A DNA stretch of 64,000 bases from Corynebacterium sp. HMSC078H07 (GCF_001812805.1 NZ_KV810513.1:1-64000); one strand, 5' to 3'. Shown: positions 17,096 through 26,305, counted from the first letter of the stretch. The notes: generated by a model not told the origin, from the letters alone. Translations and numbers: made by a program.

Positions 17096-18061
17096 GTGAA
17101 AAAGACGACATTGATGGCTTTAAGTGCTGCTGCAGCCCTCGTTCTTGCGGCGTGCTCCACCTCGGGGGAAGAAGCCTCGGGGGAAGATGCAGCGGCTGGC
17201 GACGGTGAGCAGCTGACTCTGTCCCACCCCAGTATTGAGGGGCTAAACATCGACTTCGAAAACCAGCCAGAAACCATCGTTATGGACTGCTACGCCTATA
17301 GCTCTCTGCACGAGTACGGCATCGAGCCGGATGCGTTGTTTGGTTTTGAGTGTGACAACCCAGCGTTGATGGGTGATGCTGACATCGAAGGTATTGAGAC
17401 CATCGGCCAAGATGCTGAGATCGATCTGGAAAAGCTGGCTGAACTGCGCCCGGATGCCATCATCGGCAACGGTAACGCGAAGGGTTGGTCTTGGTTCGAT
17501 GAAGACGTCAACGCTCAGTTGCAGCGCGTTGCGCCTTTCGTGCCGCTGCCATCGGAAGGCTCTATTGATCAAAGGATTGCGGATACCCGCGAGATTGCAG
17601 AGTTCTTCGGCGCAGACGTAGAAGCTGACAACATCGTGGCGGCAGATGGAGACTTCGCAGCGGCCAAGGAAGCGTTCACCGCAGCAGTAGACGGCAAGGA
17701 TTACAACTTCCTGCTGACCAGCCCAACCAAGGAAATGCTCTATACCGGCGTGGGCTTCGCGCAGGCGGACATGCTGGAAGAACTTGGCGCAAACATCGCA
17801 GGCCCAGACGCACCAGCGGAAGGAAACCCGTGGGGTCGAGTGGCGTGGGAAGATGCTTCGACCTACCCTGCTGATGTCATCTTGGTAGAAAACTATGACC
17901 CAGAGGCGCCATTTACTGCGGAGCTGTGGGACAACCTTCCAGCTGTCCAGGCAGACCAGGTATCCACGTGGTCTTCCAAGGGTGCGTTGACCAGCCGTAA
18001 CTATGCCGATTGGCTGCAGGATCTTGCAGACAAGGTAGAGACCTACGACAAGGTGAGCTAG
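17096..18061 (+). CDS. Iron-siderophore ABC transporter, substrate-binding lipoprotein
   Basis: A 321-residue periplasmic-binding-protein class III (FepB/FhuD-like) lipoprotein. The signal peptide ends in the lipobox LVLAAC, with Cys20 as the lipidated residue. The mature protein has the two-lobe pattern: ETIVMDCYAYSSLHEYGIEPDALFGF, then DLEKLAELRPDAIIG before the long linker helix, and VAWEDASTYPADVILVENYD in the second lobe. The start is GTG at 17096, after AAAGGAA. It heads a complete fep-type operon with two permeases and an ATPase; a DtxR-like box upstream supports iron control. The siderophore is unknown. Confidence 0.9.
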   Translation: MKKTTLMALSAAAALVLAACSTSGEEASGEDAAAGDGEQLTLSHPSIEGLNIDFENQPETIVMDCYAYSSLHEYGIEPDALFGFECDNPALMGDADIEGIETIGQDAEIDLEKLAELRPDAIIGNGNAKGWSWFDEDVNAQLQRVAPFVPLPSEGSIDQRIADTREIAEFFGADVEADNIVAADGDFAAAKEAFTAAVDGKDYNFLLTSPTKEMLYTGVGFAQADMLEELGANIAGPDAPAEGNPWGRVAWEDASTYPADVILVENYDPEAPFTAELWDNLPAVQADQVSTWSSKGALTSRNYADWLQDLADKVETYDKVS

Positions 18062-18067
18062 TCTTTT

Positions 18068-19117
18068 ATGCCAGCAAGTTCCACCACCTCCACAGCCCCG
18101 AAGGCTGTGGAAAGGCCAGTTGCTCAGGCCAACCGGCTCATTGGTTTCATTATCATTGCGGTCTTATGTGCCGGTGCGCTGGTGTTGAGCATGATGGTGG
18201 GCTCACGCAGCATTCCACCGTCGGATATTTTTCATTATCTGATTAACCCGGATCCGGCGGATCCGGTATCGCAGGTGGTCTGGCAGTCTCGCGTTCCACG
18301 TACTTTCCTGGTGTTGGTTGCCGGTAGTGCGTTGGGGGTCGCGGGTGGTTTGATGCAGGCTGTGACCAGAAACCCAATGACGGACCCGGGGATTTTGGGC
18401 GTTAATGCGGGTGCTTCTCTCATGGTGGTTGTTGGCCTGGCATTTTTTGGGGTTACAGATATCTCCCAGTACATGTGGTGGTCTTTTGCTGGTGCGATTG
18501 TGACCTCGGCGGTGGTCTTCGCCATTGGCAACAGTGGTCCATTGCGTGGCAGTCCGGTGCGCATGACCTTGTCCGGTGTGGCATTGGGGGCGGTGCTGGG
18601 CGGTTTTGCATCCGCGGTGTTGCTGACCAATTCAGAAGTTTTGGAACGCATGCGTGGCTGGTCAGCGGGCACCACAGCATCGCAGCCTCTCGATGCCACC
18701 TTGTCCATCACCCCATTTATCTTGGTAGGCTTGCTTATTGCGCTGGCCAGCACTCGCGCATTGGATGTGCTTTCACTGGGTGAAGCGGCATCGGTTGCTA
18801 TGGGCGCGCACCCGCAAAGAACCAGGCTGGTGGTATTGGTAGCAATTGCACTGCTAGCCGGTGGCGCTACTGCGGCGGCGGGGCCCATCGGATTTATTGG
18901 GCTGTTGGCACCACATCTATCCCGCATGATCGTGGGCCCACATCAAGGGTGGATTATGGCCTATTCAATCGTCTTGGCCCCAGCGGTTTTGGGCGTGAGT
19001 GATGTTATAGGTCGCGTGATTACTGCTGGGGAAGTGCCCGTGGGAGTAGTAACTGCATTCGTTGGCGCACCGCTGTTGATTTACATGGTGCGTAAGTACC
19101 GCATTCCGGAGGTTTAA
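18068..19117 (+). CDS. Iron-siderophore ABC transporter permease 1 (FecCD family)
   Basis: A 349-residue FecCD permease with about ten membrane helices. Family markers are SRVPRTFLVLVAGSALGVAGGLMQAVTRNPMTDPGILGVNAGA near the start, and GPIGFIGLLAPHLSRMIVGP, the coupling-helix region that contacts the ATPase. It starts 6 bp after the binding-protein stop and ends 5 bp before the second permease, so it is part of one operon. Confidence 0.92.
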   Translation: MPASSTTSTAPKAVERPVAQANRLIGFIIIAVLCAGALVLSMMVGSRSIPPSDIFHYLINPDPADPVSQVVWQSRVPRTFLVLVAGSALGVAGGLMQAVTRNPMTDPGILGVNAGASLMVVVGLAFFGVTDISQYMWWSFAGAIVTSAVVFAIGNSGPLRGSPVRMTLSGVALGAVLGGFASAVLLTNSEVLERMRGWSAGTTASQPLDATLSITPFILVGLLIALASTRALDVLSLGEAASVAMGAHPQRTRLVVLVAIALLAGGATAAAGPIGFIGLLAPHLSRMIVGPHQGWIMAYSIVLAPAVLGVSDVIGRVITAGEVPVGVVTAFVGAPLLIYMVRKYRIPEV

Positions 19118-19122
19118 GCGCG

Positions 19123-20202
19123 ATGGTTCACACAACGAATCCGGATACGAAGCAAGAGCTTGAATTCGGGCGAAAGATTTTCCGCATCGGTCCCAAAGAA
19201 CGCCCGGTGATGCTTATCGGGGTGCGCACAGCTGTCGTCACAGGTGGACTCTTATTGGCGACTGCGCTGATTGCGGTGTACTCCTTGGTTGATGGTTCTG
19301 CATCCATCACCGTTGGTGAAGCGTTCCAGGCGTTGACCGGCAACGGTGATTCCTACACCAACATGATTGTGGTGGAATGGCGCGCACCGCGCACGCTTCT
19401 GGCAATCCTGCTGGGCGCAACACTGGCCATGAGTGGAGCTATCTTTCAAAACCTCACCGCGAATCCATTGGGCTCACCGGATGTGATTGGTTTTCAGACC
19501 GGTTCCTACACTGGCGCGCTCATCGTCATGTTGATTCTCGGCGGTGGCACCACCGCTACGTTGTTGGGGGCTCTCACTGGAGGTATCGCTACCGCGATGG
19601 TGGTGTTCTTCCTTGCCTCCGAGCGCGGATTCGCTGGTGGCGTGCGTCTTATCATCGTTGGCATTGCTGTCAGCGCCATGCTGGCCTCGGTCAACGTGTG
19701 GATTTTGCTCACTGCCACGGTGGAAGATGCCATCATGGCGAGTTTGTGGGGCGCGGGAAATCTCTCCGGTACCTCCTGGAATTCGCTGCTGCTGGCATTT
19801 TGTGGTTCTGCCGTGTTCATCCTGATGGCAGCACTGCTGGCGCGCCCGATGCGTTTGATGCAGATTGGTATTCCTTTCGCGGTTGCGCTGGGGCAAAACG
19901 TCCGCAGGGTGCAACTATTGGCAGTTGTTGCCGGCATCGGATTAACGGCGCTGGCAACTGCCACCGCCGGGCCGATTTCCTTCATCGCGCTGGCCGCGCC
20001 CCAGATTGCCCGTCGCCTGGTACACGTTGATGGCCTGGCGCTGGCCCCCACCGCAGCCGTGGGGTCTTTCCTGTTAATACTCGCCGATACGGTTGCCCAA
20101 AGAATTGACCCTGAATCCCCGCTCCCAGTAGGTATTGTCACCGTATCCATCGGTGGCGTGTACTTCCTGTGGTTGCTCATGAGAGAAGGCCGACGCAAAT
20201 GA
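19123..20202 (+). CDS. Iron-siderophore ABC transporter permease 2 (FecCD family)
   Basis: A 359-residue FecCD permease, paralogous to the preceding one and its likely heterodimer partner. It shows EWRAPRTLLAILLGATLAMSGAIFQNLTANPLGSPDVIGF near the N-terminus and GPISFIALAAPQIARRLVH at the coupling region. The N-terminus is about 35 residues longer than in permease 1. Its stop overlaps the ATPase start (ATGA). Confidence 0.92.
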   Translation: MVHTTNPDTKQELEFGRKIFRIGPKERPVMLIGVRTAVVTGGLLLATALIAVYSLVDGSASITVGEAFQALTGNGDSYTNMIVVEWRAPRTLLAILLGATLAMSGAIFQNLTANPLGSPDVIGFQTGSYTGALIVMLILGGGTTATLLGALTGGIATAMVVFFLASERGFAGGVRLIIVGIAVSAMLASVNVWILLTATVEDAIMASLWGAGNLSGTSWNSLLLAFCGSAVFILMAALLARPMRLMQIGIPFAVALGQNVRRVQLLAVVAGIGLTALATATAGPISFIALAAPQIARRLVHVDGLALAPTAAVGSFLLILADTVAQRIDPESPLPVGIVTVSIGGVYFLWLLMREGRRK

Positions 20203-21002
20203 CACGACTTCTAGTAGAAAACGCCCGGCTTGGATACGGCGACAAAGTTATCTGCCCAGGCGTGGATCTTCAGATTCCAGATGGCCAGTTCACGGTCATC
20301 GTTGGCCCCAATGCCTGCGGCAAGTCCACTTTGCTCAAGAGTTTGACCCGTTTGATTGCGCCGCAAGAGGGGAAGATTCTTTTAGACGGGCAGTCTTTGC
20401 ACAAAAAGCCCACCAAAGAAGTAGCGCGTGAAGTGGGTCTTCTGCCGCAAGGCCCGGTTGCCCCGGACGGCATTCGCGTCATCGATCTGGTCTCACGAGG
20501 ACGCTACCCGCACCAGAGTTTGTTCAAGCCTTGGTCGCCCGAGGATGAGCAGGCGGTGAAAGAGGCCATGGAGGCAACCGGAATTAGGGAGCTTTCAGGC
20601 AGGCTTGTCGATGAACTCTCGGGCGGTCAACGCCAACGCGTCTGGATGGCGGTGGCGTTGGCGCAGCAGACGCCAATCTTGCTTCTCGATGAACCTACCA
20701 CATTCTTAGACGTCAGCTACCAGATTGAGCTGCTGGAACTTTGCCGCATGCTCAACCGGAAACGGGACTACACACTGGTCGCCGTATTGCATGACTTGAA
20801 CCAGGCAGCGCGCTACGCCGATCACATCATCGCCATGAAAGACGGCGAAGTTGTAGCCACCGGCGATCCTGCAACCGTTATTACTGAAGAGCTCGTGCGC
20901 ACCGTATTTGGTGTGGATTCTAAGATCATCGCTGACCCAGAGTCTGGAGCACCGTTGATGATCCCAACGTGGAGCCACCAAGTATCAAATTCAGACAGAT
21001 AA
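20199..21002 (+). CDS. Iron-siderophore ABC transporter ATPase
   Basis: A 267-residue FepC/FecE-type ATPase. Walker A is GPNACGKSTLLKSL, the signature is LSGGQRQRVWMAVALAQ, Walker B is ILLLDEPTTFLDVS, and the switch histidine is in AVLHDLNQAARYADHI, all standard for siderophore importers. An in-frame start at 20169 exists, but the ATG at 20199 overlaps the permease stop and gives the family N-terminus MTRLLVENARLGYG. It ends 12 bp inside the opposing Lrp remnant. Confidence 0.93.
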   Translation: MTRLLVENARLGYGDKVICPGVDLQIPDGQFTVIVGPNACGKSTLLKSLTRLIAPQEGKILLDGQSLHKKPTKEVAREVGLLPQGPVAPDGIRVIDLVSRGRYPHQSLFKPWSPEDEQAVKEAMEATGIRELSGRLVDELSGGQRQRVWMAVALAQQTPILLLDEPTTFLDVSYQIELLELCRMLNRKRDYTLVAVLHDLNQAARYADHIIAMKDGEVVATGDPATVITEELVRTVFGVDSKIIADPESGAPLMIPTWSHQVSNSDR

Positions 21003-21389
21003 TTCTGACGTTAATTTTACCTGTTCCATGTGCACCTCAGTTTTCGCGTTGTGGACGCAATCGATGCGGGTGAGATGGTCGATCTGAAATTGACGATAAG
21101 CGGTGAGATCGGCCGCCACTATTCGCAGTATGGCATCGCATTCACCAGCCATGAGGTGGCATTCCACGGCTTCTGGAAGTGGCTGAATCTCTTGAATGAA
21201 TCGCTCAACAGTCTCAAGGTCCTGGCTGGTGAGCCAAACTCTGACATAGGCGGTAAATCCTTTGCCGACCTTTGTGGGATCAAGCAGGGCAACGTAACCC
21301 CGAATAATTCCAGCGTCCTCCAGTGCATGGACTCGTCGGATACAAGTGGAAGCGGAAAGGTGCACGGCATCCGCGAGTTCATTGACGAT
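20991..21389 (-). pseudogene. Lrp/AsnC-family regulator, N-terminally truncated
   Basis: The C-terminal part is a normal Lrp: the recognition helix LSASTCIRRVHALEDAGIIRGY, then the RAM ligand-binding domain with VRVWLTSQDLETVERFI, VECHLMAGECDAILRIVA and the final beta strand. The frame remains Lrp-like upstream of the GTG at 21365 (VNELADAV), but meets TGA at 21390-21392. The first helix of the DNA-binding domain is therefore missing. An IS3 fragment lies just upstream, so the loss probably came with that insertion. A shortened protein from the GTG could still bind a ligand but not DNA in the usual way. Confidence 0.7.
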
Positions 21390-21460
21390 TCAATCCAAGC
21401 GGAAGTCCACGCTTGAAGACCTGGTGAAACGCCTATTTGATCAAGGGTAGCTTAATCGAG

Positions 21461-21557
21461 TGTGTGAAGCGTCCTGGGTTTAGTTCCTCAGCTAAGGAAG
21501 GATTGAACTATGCCTAGAAGGTATTCCGTTGAGTTCAAGGAGAAGGCTGTCATCCGG
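21461..21557 (+). mobile_element. IS3-family left-end remnant with OrfA start
   Basis: TGTGAAGCGTCCTGGGTTTA at 21463-21482 looks like an IS3 terminal repeat. The ATG at 21510 then begins MPRRYSVEFKEKAVIR, the typical N-terminus of an IS3 OrfA helix-turn-helix protein. The similarity stops at about 21557, where it runs into the antisense integrase. Only the left end of the element remains. Confidence 0.7.
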
Positions 21558-21925
21558 CGGCGATGGAATTGCCTAGTGCTCTCTTTTGTAATGCTGTCGC
21601 TCTCGTTTAGCCAAAGGTCTATTAGCTGTTCCACGGTTGTGCTGTTTGTCAGCTCTAGCTTCTCTTTTTCAGCGGGGGAGATCCATTTAATCCCCGATGC
21701 CTCTGCCTTATCGATGTCTGCCTTATTGCGGTTCAACCAACTTTCGGCGTCCTTCTTTTCTTTAAAGGTGATCGGTGCTCTGTGCAAAATGCCTTGGTGT
21801 TTGAAACTGGCACGCCACCTATTTTTTCCACGTTGCTCAATTCGCCCCCACGAACGATGGGGCTTATACTTCGGGCCTTTTTCTTTTCGTTTTCGTTCTG
21901 CATATTGGGGAACCTTCGGGGAACT
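21488..21925 (-). pseudogene. Tyrosine integrase remnant (arm- and core-binding domains only)
   Basis: The minus frame open from 21925 reads KYKPHRSWGRIEQRGKNRWR, then ASFKHQGILHRAPITFKEKK, then DAESWLNRNKADI. This is the N-terminal arm-binding domain of actinobacterial phage-type integrases. The start of a core-binding domain follows (TTVEQLIDLWLNESDSIT). The similarity ends at RQFHRR, where IS3 sequence begins, so the catalytic domain with the R-H-R-Y residues is gone. No ATG is in frame upstream; the only start is TTG at 21787. It is 116 bp from the attR-like repeat, the normal position for an island integrase. Confidence 0.7.
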
Positions 21926-22040
21926 CTAGCGCCGTTTTGTGTCATATAATGACGTAATGATGTTAGAAATTACCTAATATAAATGCAGGTTAAATAGGCA
22001 TAATGCCAGCTAGGCAAGAGGTAATATTTAGAAACCGATG

Positions 22041-22058
22041 GAATCCCGTTAGCTCCAC
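22041..22058 (+). repeat. attR-like site (tRNA-Ala 3' fragment)
   Basis: An exact 18-bp copy of the tRNA-Ala(GGC) 3' end, GAATCCCGTTAGCTCCAC, with no tRNA body around it. It marks the right edge of the island. Confidence 0.65.
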
Positions 22059-22062
22059 CAGT

Positions 22063-22091
22063 GGCCGTCTCTGTTATGGAGCCGGCCTTTT
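22063..22091 (+). terminator. Possible displaced tRNA-Ala terminator
   Basis: GGCCG at 22063-22067 pairs with CGGCC at 22083-22087, followed by TTTT. It lies 4 bp after the attR-like repeat, where the tRNA operon's original terminator would be. Confidence 0.5.
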
Positions 22092-22105
22092 CCTATGCTG
22101 GGAAC

Positions 22106-22831
22106 ATGGATGTTTTCACCAAGACCGTGTCCCGTCCTGATCAAGCTGGTGCCGAGGCTGCTGGGTTGAGATGGCTGGCGCAGGCGCATGGCGACGTCGT
22201 CGTGGACGTCGCCGAAGTCACTCCCACATCTATTAGCACTCGGCGGGTTGAGCAGTCGCGACCGAGTGCCCTCGCTGCCCGCGCTTTTGGTGCTGCGCTC
22301 CGTACGGTCCATGAAGCAGGAGCGCCCGCTTTCGGCGCGCCGCCGGCGGGCTGGGAGGGCGCGAACTTCATTGGACGCGTGGAACAACGCTGCGAACCAT
22401 GCGAATCCTGGGGCGAGTTCTACGCCGAGCAGCGGGTGTCGCCTTTTATAGGAGGACTTCCTCAAGAGCTACAGGGGATAGTTCGACAAGCATGCGAGGC
22501 TATAAAAGCCGTTGAGTGGGACGTGAAACCGGCGCGAATTCATGGCGACCTGTGGGCAGGAAACGTATTGTTTACTGCCTCGTCGGCCGTGATGATCGAC
22601 CCAGCCGCACACGGCGGACACCCGTGGACGGATTTGGCCATGCTGGAGCTATTTGGCACGCCGTACTATGGCGAGATACTGCGTGGTTATGGGGTGGGGG
22701 AGGAGTATCACCAGTGGGTGCCGGTGCATCAACTACACCCGTTGGCGGTTCATTCGATGACGCATGGTCCCGCGTATTATGCACCGCTCGAGCGGGCCGC
22801 ACGTGCCACGCTCGAAGCGTTGGGCGGATAG
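22106..22831 (+). CDS. Fructosamine kinase-like phosphotransferase
   Basis: A 241-residue protein of the fructosamine/ketosamine-3-kinase family, which phosphorylates sugars attached to proteins so the adduct falls off. The catalytic loop is ARIHGDLWAGNVLF, the metal-binding segment is VMIDPAAHGGHPWTDLAML, and the C-terminal helix resembles family members. The start is the ATG at 22106 (MDVFTKTV), not the upstream frame, which would begin in the attR/terminator region. It is convergent with nadE. Confidence 0.8.
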   Translation: MDVFTKTVSRPDQAGAEAAGLRWLAQAHGDVVVDVAEVTPTSISTRRVEQSRPSALAARAFGAALRTVHEAGAPAFGAPPAGWEGANFIGRVEQRCEPCESWGEFYAEQRVSPFIGGLPQELQGIVRQACEAIKAVEWDVKPARIHGDLWAGNVLFTASSAVMIDPAAHGGHPWTDLAMLELFGTPYYGEILRGYGVGEEYHQWVPVHQLHPLAVHSMTHGPAYYAPLERAARATLEALGG

Positions 22832-22847
22832 TCTTCCTTGTGAGGCG

Positions 22848-23663
22848 TTAGGCACTAGTGGGTCCTGGCGGCATGGCGCGCTTATGGGCGCCGCGGCGCC
22901 AGAGGGTTTCGATGCGCTCGCGGGCGTCGTCAGGCACGTTCTTGCCCTCGAGGTAGTCATCGATGTGGGTGTAGGTGACGCCGAGCGCTTCTTCATCAGA
23001 GAGCAAGGGGCGGTCATCTTCCAAGTCGGCAGTTGGTACCTTCTTCCACGTGGAATCTGGTGCGCCGAGATGCTTCAGTAGTTGAGCCCCTTGGCGCTTG
23101 TTGAGTCCGGCGAGGGGCAGGACGTCGGCAGCGCCATCGCCCCACTTGGTAAAGAAAGCGGTGACGTTTTCGGCGGCGTGGTCGGTGCCGATGACCAACG
23201 CACCGACCTCCCCGGCCACCGCGTACTGGGCAGCCATGCGGAGGCGGGCCTTGAGGTTGCCGCGGTTGAAATCGCCGAGTGTGGAAGCCTCGAGAGCAGT
23301 AGCAACCGCGCTATCGAGGGCAGCTGTGGCTTCAGCGATATTGATGGTCAGGCGGTAATCGGGCTGGATGAAGTCGAGCGCTACCTGGGCATCCTCCTCA
23401 TCTGCCTGCACGCCGTGGGGGAGGCGAAGCGCCCAGAAATGCGCGCCCTCGACGCGTTCGACGGCGAGCTGTGCCAAGCGGCCTGCCAGCGTGGAATCCT
23501 GGCCGCCGGAAATGCCGAGGACGTAGCCTTTCGCGCCGGTGGTACGAAGGTAGTCGGCGAGGAATGTGACGCGGCGCTCAACCTCTTCCTCTGGATCGAT
23601 CAAGGGCTTGGTACCCAGGGCTTTTATGATGTCCTGCTGGAGGTTTGTGGATTCGTGTGACAT
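22848..23663 (-). CDS. nadE: NH3-dependent NAD synthetase
   Basis: A 271-residue NadE that amidates nicotinate adenine dinucleotide to NAD with ATP and ammonia. The pyrophosphatase-type P-loop is [13 protein letters not shown], and [29 protein letters not shown] is the strongly conserved substrate region. No glutaminase domain is attached, so it is the ammonia-dependent form. I use the ATG at 23663 (MSHESTNLQ); upstream in-frame starts add only a few unconserved residues. Confidence 0.93.
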   Translation of the reverse strand: MSHESTNLQQDIIKALGTKPLIDPEEEVERRVTFLADYLRTTGAKGYVLGISGGQDSTLAGRLAQLAVERVEGAHFWALRLPHGVQADEEDAQVALDFIQPDYRLTINIAEATAALDSAVATALEASTLGDFNRGNLKARLRMAAQYAVAGEVGALVIGTDHAAENVTAFFTKWGDGAADVLPLAGLNKRQGAQLLKHLGAPDSTWKKVPTADLEDDRPLLSDEEALGVTYTHIDDYLEGKNVPDDARERIETLWRRGAHKRAMPPGPTSA

Positions 23664-23699
23664 GACGACCATGGTAGCCGCCTGCGACAATATGCACTC

Positions 23700-25019
23700 G
23701 TGAAAAAAGATTCCTACGTGATAGTCGTCGCTGGCGTGGCAGCGCTGGGTGGTCTCCTCTTTGGCTATGACACCGGCGTCATGTCAGGTGCACTGCTCTT
23801 CGTGGGCCCAGAGTTCGACATGTCCGCGCAGCAGGAGGGACTGGTGACCTCGATGCTGCTGGTCGGGGCTGCCGTGGGTGCACTGGCTGCGGGGCGTGTG
23901 GCGGATGGGATGGGCCGACGTCGCACACTTATCGTCGGTGGCCTTATCTTCCTTGCAGGATCGGTGTGGTGTGCGCTGGCGGGATCGACGGCGCAACTAG
24001 CCACGGCCCGCGCTGTGTTGGGGCTAGCAGTGGGCGCGGTGTCCATCGTGTCGCCGATGTACATCTCAGAAATTACTCCGGCTGCGGTGCGTGGGCGGAT
24101 GGTGTCACTCAACACGCTCATGATTGTTGTCGGGCAGTTGGTGGCTTATGGGGTGAACTCCGTGCTTGCCTCAACAGGCAGCTGGCAGTGGATGCTGGGA
24201 CTCGCGGCGGTGCCGGGTGCAGCGCTGGCCATTGGAATGTTTTTCTTGCCTGATACGCCGGTATGGCTCGCTGCACAGGGCCGTCACGACGACGCCGCCG
24301 CTGTGCGCGCACGGGTAGGGGCGGGGGAGGAGAAGGGGGCGTCGCCAAGCACAGGCGAATGGGCCGCACTGTCCGCGAATAGTTGGATGCGCTGGGCGGT
24401 CGGGCTAGCGATGCTCATGGGACTAACGCAGCAGATCACAGGTGTTAATGCGATTGTGTACTTCGCGCCGACCATGATGAATCAGGTGGGCTTGTCTGCG
24501 ACGAACTCGGTGTACACGTCCATGGTGATCGGCGTGGTGTCGGTTATTGCTTGTGTGGTCGGTATGCGCGTTGTGGACCGCGTGGGGCGGCGTCGCCTGC
24601 TCATGGTGGGTCTGGGTGGCAACGTAGTATCTCTCGTGGTGCTCGCAGTGGTGTACCACTTCGCGCAGGATTCGACGCCACTGGCTATGGTGTCGTTGGC
24701 CTGCATGGCGGCGTTCATCGCGTGCCAACAAGCGGCGGTGTCACCGGCAACGTGGCTGCTTATATCTGAGATCGTGCCGGCGCAGGTACGCGGTTTGGGA
24801 ATGGGCATTGCGGGCTTGGCCCTGTGGGTGAGCAACTGGGTGGTAGCGCAGTTCTTCCTGCCGGTGGTGGAGTGGCTTGGCGGTTCACTAGCGTTTGGCG
24901 TCTTTGCGGTGTTGGGCGTGGTAGCGCTGGGCTATACGCGCGCGCTCGTACCGGAAACGATGGGCAAGACGCTGGGTGAGGTCTCCGAGGAATTGCGGTC
25001 GAAATACTCTCAAGCGTGA
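23700..25019 (+). CDS. MFS sugar porter
   Basis: A 439-residue, 12-helix major facilitator of the sugar-porter family. Signatures are [13 protein letters not shown] in helix 1, [17 protein letters not shown] in loop 2-3, [17 protein letters not shown] in helix 7, [12 protein letters not shown] in loop 8-9 and [15 protein letters not shown] at the end. It imports a hexose or pentose or myo-inositol by proton symport; the exact sugar is not readable. The start is GTG at 23700, divergent from nadE with only 36 bp between starts. Confidence 0.9.
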   Translation: MKKDSYVIVVAGVAALGGLLFGYDTGVMSGALLFVGPEFDMSAQQEGLVTSMLLVGAAVGALAAGRVADGMGRRRTLIVGGLIFLAGSVWCALAGSTAQLATARAVLGLAVGAVSIVSPMYISEITPAAVRGRMVSLNTLMIVVGQLVAYGVNSVLASTGSWQWMLGLAAVPGAALAIGMFFLPDTPVWLAAQGRHDDAAAVRARVGAGEEKGASPSTGEWAALSANSWMRWAVGLAMLMGLTQQITGVNAIVYFAPTMMNQVGLSATNSVYTSMVIGVVSVIACVVGMRVVDRVGRRRLLMVGLGGNVVSLVVLAVVYHFAQDSTPLAMVSLACMAAFIACQQAAVSPATWLLISEIVPAQVRGLGMGIAGLALWVSNWVVAQFFLPVVEWLGGSLAFGVFAVLGVVALGYTRALVPETMGKTLGEVSEELRSKYSQA

Positions 25020-25143
25020 GTGTTTTGGTAATGACGCGCTTGTGCGGTAACATTTTTCCTCGTGTCATTGCTGGGCCCTTCGCCCGGCTATGCTTTGAAC
25101 TAACCACTCGCATGAAGTTTGCGCATAACGAAAGGAGCGCCCG

Positions 25144-25266
25144 ATGAAGGTTCGCAAGTCGCTTCGGTCGCTGAAGAAGAAGCCGGGCGCCCAGGTTATT
25201 CGCCGCCACGGTAAGGTCTTCGTGATCAACAAGAAGGATCCGCGCTTCAAGGCTCGCCAGGGCTAA
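25144..25266 (+). CDS. ykgO: 50S ribosomal protein L36, cysteine-free paralogue
   Basis: A 40-residue protein ([20 protein letters not shown] then [20 protein letters not shown]), the type B, zinc-independent form of L36. It has no cysteines, unlike the zinc-ribbon RpmJ. GAAAGGAG lies just before the ATG. Such C-minus paralogues can replace the zinc form under zinc limitation, but no Zur-like site is obvious upstream. A strong terminator follows at 25283-25326. Confidence 0.93.
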   Translation: MKVRKSLRSLKKKPGAQVIRRHGKVFVINKKDPRFKARQG

Positions 25267-25282
25267 GAATCGAGGGATTCAC

Positions 25283-25326
25283 ATTCCGTCTCCTCCACTT
25301 AATTTGGGGGAGGCGGAATTTTTTTA
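25283..25326 (+). terminator. Rho-independent terminator after L36
   Basis: ATTCCGTCTCCTCC at 25283-25296 pairs with GGGGGAGGCGGAAT at 25306-25319 (one G-T pair), followed by seven T residues. Confidence 0.9.
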
Positions 25327-25420
25327 TGCCCGCCTGCCTCCCCAAATTAGCTCCGATGAATATAATTATCGGGTGGGTTTAGAGCATTCCCCAGCGGACA
25401 ATAGAAGGAAGAAATAGCGT

Positions 25421-26305
25421 ATGAAAAGGCGTATCGCGGCGGCGATGTGTGCTGCCGTCGTTGGGTTCTCGGCACCGGTGGCCCACGCTGTAGACATTGA
25501 TTTGGTCAGTACGGCTGACCCGTCACTGGGCATCAATGATCCCTCTTGCGTAGCGAGCGGTGAGGTACGTGAGCCGGTTGTGCTCATACATGGAACATCT
25601 GACAATGCTTCTACGTGGGACGAACTCATCCCAGTTCTGCAAGACCGAGGGATGTGCGTGTGGGCGTTTGACTACGGGGCTTATGATGTGACGCTGCAGA
25701 ACGCAAGTGCACGCACGAAGGGGATCGCCGACCTCGACGAGTCGGCGCGTGAGGTCGCAGAACAGATTGACTATGTACGGGAAGTAACCGGAAGCGAGAA
25801 GGTGAACCTCGTGGGGCACTCGCAGGGCGGGTTGCACATTAAGACCTACACCCAGATGTATGGCTCGCCGGAACATGTTTCCCATGCGGTGGCACTAGGC
25901 GGCAATTTCCACGGCACCACGCTCGACGGTATGGGGACGGTGTTGGCGAAGATGATTGCGGCCATGCCGAACTTGGCGCGCTTCTTTGCAAGCAGCGCTG
26001 GTATTCAGCAGGTGGTGGGGTCTGAGTTTATGGAGAATCTCAATGCCTTGCCGGATACAGCGCCGGGCCCGTTGTATACCTCGATTTACTCGCCTGCTGA
26101 TGTCACCGTGACGCCCAACTCGACCTCTGTGCTGGAAGCTGTGGGCGGCGCTGACGTGGTTAATATCGACCTCGGTGAGCTGTGTGGGGCAGAGCCGCTA
26201 CATCCAGATTTGCCTCGAGACACCACGGTGATGAGCCAAGTGCTTTTCGGTTTGACCCGCGAAGAGGGGCAGGGGCCGGACCCGTCAACGTGTACGAGGG
26301 GCTGA
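25421..26305 (+). CDS. Secreted lipase/esterase (alpha/beta hydrolase)
   Basis: A 294-residue exported protein. The signal peptide MKRRIAAAMCAAVVGFSAPV ends at an AHA cleavage motif near residue 23. The mature enzyme has the oxyanion segment PVVLIHGTSDNASTW and the nucleophile elbow GHSQGG with Ser134. The candidate acid is Asp in SIYSPADVTVTP, and the histidine is in GAEPLHPDLPRDTTV. The order and spacing match extracellular triacylglycerol lipases of actinobacteria. It probably degrades host or environmental lipids. It is monocistronic, with a GC-rich terminator at 26338. Confidence 0.88.
   Translation: MKRRIAAAMCAAVVGFSAPVAHAVDIDLVSTADPSLGINDPSCVASGEVREPVVLIHGTSDNASTWDELIPVLQDRGMCVWAFDYGAYDVTLQNASARTKGIADLDESAREVAEQIDYVREVTGSEKVNLVGHSQGGLHIKTYTQMYGSPEHVSHAVALGGNFHGTTLDGMGTVLAKMIAAMPNLARFFASSAGIQQVVGSEFMENLNALPDTAPGPLYTSIYSPADVTVTPNSTSVLEAVGGADVVNIDLGELCGAEPLHPDLPRDTTVMSQVLFGLTREEGQGPDPSTCTRG

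Larger units (their letters stand above)
15592..22058. mobile_element. Probable genomic island in tRNA-Ala(GGC)
   Basis: The island is bounded by an 18-bp direct repeat of the tRNA 3' end (15592-15609 and 22041-22058). An integrase remnant sits at the far end, as in tyrosine-recombinase islands. The content fits a decayed element: two broken genes, an intact siderophore ABC transporter, a truncated Lrp gene, an IS3 fragment and the cut integrase. A hairpin with T-run at 22063-22090 may be the original tRNA terminator, displaced by insertion. Confidence 0.6.

Noticed and set aside
21510..21929. Plus-strand ORF of 139 codons starting MPRRYSVEFKEKAV
   Set aside because: Only the first 16 residues are IS3 OrfA; the rest is antisense of the integrase remnant, so it is a chimera, not a gene.
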